Assembly: GCA_023700825.1 (NCBI GenBank)
Contig: JAMPYE010000310.1
Span: forward strand, 1-5,656
Reading direction: 5' to 3'
Source of the DNA: Thermoanaerobaculia bacterium
Lineage (GTDB): Bacteria; Acidobacteriota; Thermoanaerobaculia; Gp7-AA8
Length of the DNA stretch: 5,656 bases
Below are positions 1-3,157 of this stretch, in pieces. The notes below the pieces were generated by a model that was not told the origin of the DNA, searched no databases, and worked only from the letters and a program-made list of their open reading frames with translations. Each line of letters begins with the position of its first letter. The first letter of the stretch is position 1. A program made the position numbers and the translations under genes.

Positions 1-63
1 GCGCGCAGACAGGAGTGTCTGCGCCACATCGACCGCGAGGCCGACTACCTGGTGGTACGCTGA
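1..63 (+). CDS. 3' end of an unidentified protein-coding gene (partial)
   Basis: Frame 1 is open from the window edge to a TGA at 61-63 and reads ARRQECLRHIDREADYLVVR. Third codon positions are almost all G or C (17 of 20), as in the real genes of this window, whereas the overlapping frame that begins with the GTG at 15 is poor in G/C at third positions. This is the reason for believing this short tail is coding. The next gene starts 14 bp after the stop, so the two could be co-transcribed. Twenty residues are too few to assign a family, and I do not recognise it. Confidence 0.55.
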   Translation, partial: ARRQECLRHIDREADYLVVR

Positions 64-77
64 GCTCAGACTCCGTC

Positions 78-839
78 ATGCATGTTCCCCGCGTTTCTCT
101 CGTCATCCCTGCGTACAACGAGGAGCACTATCTGCCGCGGCTCCTCGACAGCGTGGACGCAGCCCGGGTGCGTTATCGCGAGGGCGCCGACGCCGTCGAA
201 GTGATCGTCGCCGACAACGGGTCGACCGACCGGACGGCCGCGATCGCCCTGGAGCGGGGCTGCCGGGTCGTGACCGTCGAACCGAGAAACATCGCCGCAG
301 TTCGCAATGGCGGTGCCGCGGTTGCATGCGGCGAGATCCTCTGCTTCGTCGATGCCGACATGCGGATCCACCCGGAGACCTTCAATGCAATCGTTGCCGC
401 GATCGAGAGCGAACGCTACGTCGCCGGCGCGACGGGCGTCTGGCTCGAGCGCTGGTCACTCGGTCTCCTCTGTACCTGGATGATCATGGTGCCGATGGTC
501 ATCGTGATGAAAATGGACACGGGAGTCGTCTTCTGTCGGCGCTCCGACTTCGAGGCGGTCGGAGGCTATCAACCGCGTCACAGATTCGCCGAAGACGTGC
601 AGTTTCTCCTCGATTTGCGGAAGCTGGGAAAGGCTCGTGGCCAGACTCTCGTGCGCCTCAGGCCGGTGAAGGCGATCGCCTCGACGCGCAAGTTCGACGA
701 ACACGGCGACTGGCACTACTTCACCGAGATCTTCCGGCTCGGCCTCGAGTTCGCGCGTGGTCGTGCGATCCAGGACGGCTTCGTGAAGAAGTACTGGTAC
801 GTAACGGGCCACAGAAAGCCGCCGAAAGGTGATCGATGA
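78..839 (+). CDS. Family 2 glycosyltransferase (GT-A fold), 253 aa
   Basis: This is probably a cytoplasmic or membrane-associated enzyme that transfers a sugar from a nucleotide-sugar donor to a glycan, lipid or other acceptor; the substrate cannot be read from the sequence. The N-terminus shows the GT2 nucleotide-binding pattern: SLVIPAYNEE (residues 7-16), VADNGSTDRT (44-53) and the metal-binding DxD in FVDADM (90-95; D92, D94). The acceptor half has VGGY (161-164) and AED (171-173), where the ED pair fits the usual catalytic base position. Residues 127-145 are very hydrophobic and may be a membrane-contact or reentrant segment. A conserved-looking RKFDEHGDWHYF lies at 204-215. I chose the ATG at 78 because the family fold starts there and the codons before it look non-coding in this frame; an earlier GTG at 15 would overlap the upstream gene. 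No strong ribosome binding site is visible. The end overlaps the longest version of the next gene by 11 bp. Confidence 0.9.
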   Translation: MHVPRVSLVIPAYNEEHYLPRLLDSVDAARVRYREGADAVEVIVADNGSTDRTAAIALERGCRVVTVEPRNIAAVRNGGAAVACGEILCFVDADMRIHPETFNAIVAAIESERYVAGATGVWLERWSLGLLCTWMIMVPMVIVMKMDTGVVFCRRSDFEAVGGYQPRHRFAEDVQFLLDLRKLGKARGQTLVRLRPVKAIASTRKFDEHGDWHYFTEIFRLGLEFARGRAIQDGFVKKYWYVTGHRKPPKGDR

Positions 840-871
840 CTCCCGTCACACGCGTTTCGCGCCGCCCGCGT

Positions 872-877
872 TACGAT
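872..877 (+). promoter_or_regulatory. Candidate -10 box (TACGAT) just before the hemerythrin start
   Basis: TACGAT ends 8 bp before the GTG at 886. Transcription from it would begin at or within a few bases of that codon, giving a leaderless mRNA, which would explain the absence of a ribosome binding site. There is no convincing -35 box at normal spacing. It shares a GCG-pyrimidine prefix with the boxes at 1794 and 3122. This is an inference from a short match only. Confidence 0.3.
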
Positions 878-885
878 TCGACACC

Positions 886-1545
886 GTGAAACTGACCGAC
901 TCGCTCCGCAACGAACACATCCTGATCGAGACGGTTCTCGGCTCGATGCGAACCTGGGCCGACCGCGCGGCCGAGGGAGCCGCGCCCGTCGCCGACGGGA
1001 AGCGCTTCATGACGTTCTTCCGCGTGTTCGCCGGAGCGTTCCACCACGAGCGCGAGGAGGTGGTGCTCTTCCCCGCGCTCGTTCGCGAGGCCGGGCTGCC
1101 GGCCGACCGCGGGCCGATCGCAGTGATCGTCGACGACCACCATCGGATGGCGGCGATCCTAGACGGCATCGAGGCGCTCCTCGCGCGCGACGCCTCTCGC
1201 GACGGCGACCTCGGGGAACTCCGCGAGCTGGCGAAGAGCTACTCGCACGAGCTCTGGGCGCACATCGACGCGGAGAACTCGGTGCTCCTTCCCGAGAGCG
1301 AGGAGCGGCTCCGGCAGAACGGCATCCACGAGCTCCCCTGCCGCGAGCCCGACGAAAACGAAAGCGCCGCGGCCCGCACCGGCGAGGAGCTCGTCGCGGT
1401 CTATCCGTCGATGGAGCCCGACACCATCCGCGGCGAGGGCTGCATGATGTGCCCCGCCTACGGCCCGCGATGCGGCGGCGTCGAGCGCGAATGGTGGAAC
1501 GACAACGAGTGGGACGAGTTCGCCGACCACATCGGGGCCAGCTGA
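886..1545 (+). CDS. Hemerythrin HHE-domain protein with cysteine-containing C-terminal tail, 219 aa
   Basis: Hemerythrin domains are four-helix bundles that bind a non-heme diiron centre and sense, bind or buffer O2, NO or iron. Numbering from the GTG at 886, the likely ligands are H11 (in RNEH), H54 and E58 (HxxxE in HHEREEVVLFP), H85 or H86 (DDHH), and H126 with E130 (HxxxE before the SVLLP motif); H121 is nearby. All the expected His/carboxylate positions are present, so the site looks functional. Beyond the domain, about 75 residues carry C152, then C186, C189 and C196 (CMMC then C six residues on) and an acidic, tryptophan-rich end; this tail may bind metal or be redox-active. The start is uncertain. 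GTG 829 gives 238 aa and overlaps the glycosyltransferase, but its extra 19 codons include TTA and CGA and look non-coding. GTG 886 places the family's usual N-terminus (KLTDSLRNEH) directly at the start. Neither has a good Shine-Dalgarno sequence. Confidence 0.88.
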   Translation: MKLTDSLRNEHILIETVLGSMRTWADRAAEGAAPVADGKRFMTFFRVFAGAFHHEREEVVLFPALVREAGLPADRGPIAVIVDDHHRMAAILDGIEALLARDASRDGDLGELRELAKSYSHELWAHIDAENSVLLPESEERLRQNGIHELPCREPDENESAAARTGEELVAVYPSMEPDTIRGEGCMMCPAYGPRCGGVEREWWNDNEWDEFADHIGAS

Positions 1546-1552
1546 GTACGGC

Positions 1553-1611
1553 AGGCCAGAGGCCAAAGGTCAAAGGTCAGAGCAGGCGAGAGGCGATAGG
1601 CGATAAGCAGG
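1553..1611 (+). repeat. Degenerate 7-bp tandem repeats after the hemerythrin gene
   Basis: Starting 7 bp after the stop codon, the sequence parses into heptads: AGGCCAG (1553), AGGCCAA (1560), AGGTCAA (1567), AGGTCAG (1574), a 3-bp break, then AGGCGAG (1584), AGGCGAT (1591), AGGCGAT (1598) and a weaker AAGCAGG (1605). The consensus is AGGNSAN-like. The second block forms the left arm of an inverted repeat with 1737-1774. No gene function is seen here. Slipped-strand copying is the likely origin of such tracts. Confidence 0.8.
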
Positions 1612-1774
1612 CCACGGTCCCAGCGCCAACGCGTCCGGAAGGCAGTTCTGTGTGCGGAGGCGCCGCGAAGCGGCGTGCATCACCGACGATGAGGGTTGGT
1701 GGAGCTTCGGATACCTTCGCGATCCGCGATACTACGGGCCTGCTCGTCGCCTTTCGCCTTTCGCCTCTCGCCTG
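1583..1774. repeat. Inverted-repeat element built from heptads, with small internal hairpins (gap 1)
   Basis: The left arm (1583-1613) and right arm (1737-1774) are reverse complements of each other except for a few differences. Both carry GGCCTGC at the inner end and CGCCTCTCGCCTG at the outer end when read on one strand, and the right arm has one extra 7-bp unit (TCGCCTT at 1747 and 1754, TCGCCTC at 1761, TCGCCTG at 1768). The 123-bp interior has a hairpin at 1661-1675 (6-bp stem, GAA loop) and another at 1717-1729 (5-bp stem, ATC loop). It encodes no convincing protein. It could be a small non-autonomous mobile or REP-like element, or a structured transcript end for the hemerythrin gene. 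No flanking target duplication was recognised. This element fills most of the 289-bp gap. Confidence 0.6.
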
Positions 1775-1793
1775 TTGGGAATTTACTTTGCGC

Positions 1794-1799
1794 TAGCTT
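1794..1799 (+). promoter_or_regulatory. Candidate -10 box (TAGCTT) for the SPFH-RHH operon
   Basis: TAGCTT lies 35 bp before the ATG and directly abuts the palindrome at 1801-1810, so a protein bound there would cover the expected transcription start. An alternative pairing is TTTACT (1782-1787) with TATCAC (1805-1810) at 17-bp spacing, four of six matches each, in which case the operator overlaps the -10 box itself. Either arrangement predicts repression by a protein bound to the palindrome. Confidence 0.35.
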
Positions 1800-1800
1800 T

Positions 1801-1850
1801 GTGATATCACTTTGATCGCACGGAGGTGCAAATCATGATCAAAGAGATCA
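1801..1850. promoter_or_regulatory. Candidate operator: phased TGAT/ATCA half-site cluster before and over the SPFH start
   Basis: GTGATATCAC (1801-1810) is a perfect 10-bp palindrome. TGATATCAC (1802-1810) is repeated 11 bp later as TGATCGCAC (1813-1821), 7 of 9 identical. A third TGAT starts at 1836, 23 bp after the second, within ATCATGAT (1832-1839) and within the inverted repeat TGATC-N5-GATCA (1836-1850). The top-strand TGAT boxes thus sit at about one and two further helical turns. Arc/MetJ-type ribbon-helix-helix proteins are known to bind adjacent sub-sites about a turn apart, and this operon encodes such a protein. That the protein binds here is inferred, not shown. Confidence 0.5.
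1822..1826 (+). promoter_or_regulatory. Ribosome binding site (GGAGG) that fixes the SPFH start
   Basis: GGAGG is followed by 8 bp and then the ATG at 1835, which is ideal spacing. It rules out the in-frame GTG at 1826, which overlaps the GGAGG itself. Confidence 0.85.
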
Positions 1851-2704
1851 CCCGCAGCCCCGCCAACGGAATCGTCCTTGCCTTCATCCTTCCGCTGATG
1901 CTGATCGGAAGCATCGTGCTCACGATCGGCGCGTTCGCCGGGGACAAGCTGCCGCTCGGCTTTCTGGGACTGCTGCTCGACGTCGTCCTGTTCGTCTGCC
2001 TCTTCGGGTTCTTCACCGTCGGGCCGAACGAAGGGATGGTGCTCCAGCTCTTCGGCTCGTACGCGGGGACCGCGAAGGAGCCGGGGCTTCGCTGGGCGAA
2101 CCCGTTCTACTCGAAGCATCGCATCTCGCTCCGCATCCGCAACTTCGAGACGACCAAGCTGAAGGTCAACGACAACCGCGGCAACCCGATCGAGATCGGC
2201 GCGATCGTCGTCTGGCGCGTCATCGACTCCGCCGAGGCGATGTTTCAGGTCGACAACTACGAGAACTACGTTCACGTGCAGAGCGAGTCGGCCCTTCGCA
2301 ACCTCGCCACGGGCTACGCCTACGACACCTACACGGAAGGTGAAGGCTCGCTCGTGGGGCACACCGCCGAGGTGTCGAGCAAACTGCGCGTCGAGATCCA
2401 GGACCGCCTCGCGCAGGCGGGCGTCGAAGTGATGGAAGCACGCATCAGTCACCTCGCCTACGCGCCGGAGATCGCCTCGGCGATGCTTCAGCGCCAGCAG
2501 GCGAGCGCAGTCGTCGCGGCTCGCTCGAAGATCGTCGAAGGTGCCGTCGGAATGGTCGAGATGGCGCTCGACCTGCTCAGCCAGAAGCACGTCGTCGAGC
2601 TCGACGAGGAACGCAAGGCGGCGATGGTGAGCAACCTGCTCGTCGTCCTCTGCAGCGATCGCCACACGCAGCCGGTCGTCAACACGGGGACGCTGTACAA
2701 CTAG
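1835..2704 (+). CDS. SPFH/band-7 (stomatin/prohibitin-like) membrane protein, 289 aa
   Basis: SPFH proteins are membrane-anchored scaffolds that assemble into large ring or cage complexes and organise membrane microdomains or hold proteases; the partner here is unknown. Two hydrophobic segments near the N-terminus (about residues 12-34 and 41-62) probably form a membrane hairpin. The SPFH domain follows: TVGPNEGMVLQLFG (61-74), PGLRWANPF (83-91), the KVNDNRGNPIEIGAIVVWRV stretch (110-129), and ESALRNLATGYAYD (151-164). The helical part has LAQAGVEVMEARISHLAYAPEIASAMLQRQQA (192-223), typical of the end of the domain. The remaining 65 or so residues include an acidic-basic helix (ELDEERKAAMVSNLL, 255-269). 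The start is set by the GGAGG at 1822. The 64-aa RHH gene follows after 9 bp, so the two form an operon, probably under the TGAT cluster in front. The complete domain and normal length argue for an intact gene. Confidence 0.93.
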   Translation: MIKEITRSPANGIVLAFILPLMLIGSIVLTIGAFAGDKLPLGFLGLLLDVVLFVCLFGFFTVGPNEGMVLQLFGSYAGTAKEPGLRWANPFYSKHRISLRIRNFETTKLKVNDNRGNPIEIGAIVVWRVIDSAEAMFQVDNYENYVHVQSESALRNLATGYAYDTYTEGEGSLVGHTAEVSSKLRVEIQDRLAQAGVEVMEARISHLAYAPEIASAMLQRQQASAVVAARSKIVEGAVGMVEMALDLLSQKHVVELDEERKAAMVSNLLVVLCSDRHTQPVVNTGTLYN

Positions 2705-2713
2705 GATCGTCCC

Positions 2714-2908
2714 ATGGCCGAGCGCAAGGCATTCCTGCTCCGGATCGACCCTCGCGTCCACGACGCGTTGCAGAAGTGGGCTGACGACGAGCTCAGGAGC
2801 CTCAACGCGCAGATCGAGTTCATCCTGCGACAGGCGCTCGAGGAGCGGGGGCGGATGCCGTCGGGGGACGGCAGCAACGCGAAACGCGGAACACGGAACG
2901 CGAAGTGA
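2714..2908 (+). CDS. Arc-like ribbon-helix-helix DNA-binding protein, 64 aa
   Basis: This is a small probable transcriptional regulator. The sequence shows the ribbon-helix-helix order: a short beta strand KAFLLRI (residues 5-11) that would pair in a dimer and enter the major groove, helix A from PRVHDALQKWADDEL (13-27), and helix B from SLNAQIEFILRQALEE (29-44). The RSLNAQIEFILRQAL segment is characteristic of the Arc family. It would act as a dimer or higher oligomer on DNA. AGGA at 2703-2706, overlapping the stop of the SPFH gene, serves as ribosome binding site 7 bp from the ATG, so translation is likely coupled. It may repress its own operon through the half-sites at 1801-1850. The last ten residues (55-64, NAKRGTRNAK) come from four 7-bp repeats and are probably not part of the fold. 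Such proteins can be antitoxins, but no toxin gene adjoins it. Confidence 0.88.
   Translation: MAERKAFLLRIDPRVHDALQKWADDELRSLNAQIEFILRQALEERGRMPSGDGSNAKRGTRNAK
2876..2903 (+). repeat. Four 7-bp tandem repeats forming the RHH gene's 3' end
   Basis: The units are AACGCGA, AACGCGG, AACACGG and AACGCGA, directly adjacent. Because 7 is not a multiple of 3, gain or loss of one unit would shift the reading frame and change the protein's C-terminus and stop codon. The stop TGA comes 2 bp after the last unit. Confidence 0.85.
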
Positions 2909-2914
2909 AATGTG

Positions 2915-2936
2915 GCGCAGGCACTCCTGCCTGCGC
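2915..2936 (+). terminator. Hairpin 1 just after the RHH stop (possible terminator)
   Basis: GCGCAGGCA (2915-2923), loop CTCC, TGCCTGCGC (2928-2936) is a perfect 9-bp stem starting 6 bp after the stop codon. No T-tract follows, so it may instead be a REP-like palindrome, an RNA-end stabiliser, or part of a larger array with the hairpins that follow. Confidence 0.5.
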
Positions 2937-2959
2937 GCCGTCCCGCACCGCGGGGCGGC
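2937..2959 (+). repeat. Hairpin 2
   Basis: GCCGTCCCGC (2937-2946), loop ACC, GCGGGGCGGC (2950-2959) gives a 10-bp stem with one G-T pair. It begins at the very next base after hairpin 1, so the two would stack end to end. Confidence 0.6.
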
Positions 2960-2970
2960 AACGGGATGTC

Positions 2971-3003
2971 AAACGGGCGACGCGATGCGTCGCCCGTTTC
3001 TCT
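2971..3003 (+). terminator. Hairpin 3, the best terminator candidate after the SPFH-RHH operon
   Basis: AAACGGGCGACGC (2971-2983), loop GAT, GCGTCGCCCGTTT (2987-2999) is a perfect 13-bp stem with a GC-rich core, followed by CTCT. The run of T at the base of the stem and the pyrimidines after it give a terminator-like end, although the T-tract is weak. The symmetry means it could stop transcription from either direction. Confidence 0.6.
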
Positions 3004-3019
3004 CGTGCGGAGGGCACGA
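3003..3019 (+). repeat. Hairpin 4
   Basis: TCGTGC (3003-3008), loop GGAGG, GCACGA (3014-3019) is a 6-bp stem that presents GGAGG, a Shine-Dalgarno-like sequence, in its loop. It sits between the two strongest hairpins of the group. No start codon lies at a fitting distance, so the GGAGG is probably not used for translation. Confidence 0.45.
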
Positions 3020-3021
3020 AC

Positions 3022-3042
3022 GGGCGACCCACCGGGTCGCCC
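3022..3042 (+). repeat. Hairpin 5, REP-like palindrome
   Basis: GGGCGACCC (3022-3030), loop ACC, GGGTCGCCC (3034-3042) is a perfect 9-bp stem. It shares ACGGGCGAC with hairpin 3, so the two may descend from one repeat type. Its form, a short GC-rich palindrome in an intergenic gap, is typical of repetitive extragenic elements. Copies elsewhere in the genome would confirm this. Confidence 0.65.
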
Positions 3043-3121
3043 CTACGAACCCCTCGCCGACGGCACCGGCTGCGGCTCGCCTGTTTTGACAAAGGTGACG
3101 TCCGTTCCGCGTCCTCCGCGC

Positions 3122-3127
3122 TAGACT
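3122..3127 (+). promoter_or_regulatory. Candidate -10 box (TAGACT) for the M16 protease gene
   Basis: TAGACT lies 30 bp before the ATG, a suitable distance for a promoter with a short leader. It has the same GCGC prefix as the TAGCTT box before the SPFH gene. A perfect TTGACA at 3086-3091 lies upstream, but with 30 bp between them the two cannot be one standard promoter. Confidence 0.35.
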
Positions 3128-3143
3128 TCCGCGCACGTTACCC

Positions 3144-3149
3144 GAGGAG
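3144..3149 (+). promoter_or_regulatory. Ribosome binding site (GAGGAG) for the M16 protease gene
   Basis: GAGGAG is 8 bp before the ATG at 3158 and is the strongest Shine-Dalgarno match in the gap. It decides the start. Confidence 0.85.
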
Positions 3150-3157
3150 ACTCCGCA

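Noticed and set aside
15..77. GTG at 15 as start of the glycosyltransferase
   Set aside because: It would overlap the upstream gene's coding tail, and its codons here have low G/C in third position. The family sequence begins after the ATG at 78.
1689..1796. Small 35-codon open frame inside gap 1
   Set aside because: Half of it is the heptad arm of the inverted repeat, it has no ribosome site, and its codon use does not match the real genes.
1793..2761. Open frame of 322 codons on the - strand across the SPFH gene
   Set aside because: It lies antisense to a clear SPFH domain, is rich in D, E, R and V without any domain pattern, and is a mirror effect of GC-rich codon use.
2714..2908. Toxin-antitoxin module with the RHH protein as antitoxin
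   Set aside because: The upstream partner is an SPFH membrane protein and the downstream gap holds only hairpins, so no toxin candidate is present.
2915..3042. CRISPR array
   Set aside because: The palindromes differ from one another in sequence and length, there are no uniform spacers, and no cas gene is nearby.
3086..3127. TTGACA at 3086 with TAGACT at 3122 as one promoter
   Set aside because: The 30-bp spacing is far above the normal 16-19 bp, and no -10-like box lies at normal distance from TTGACA.
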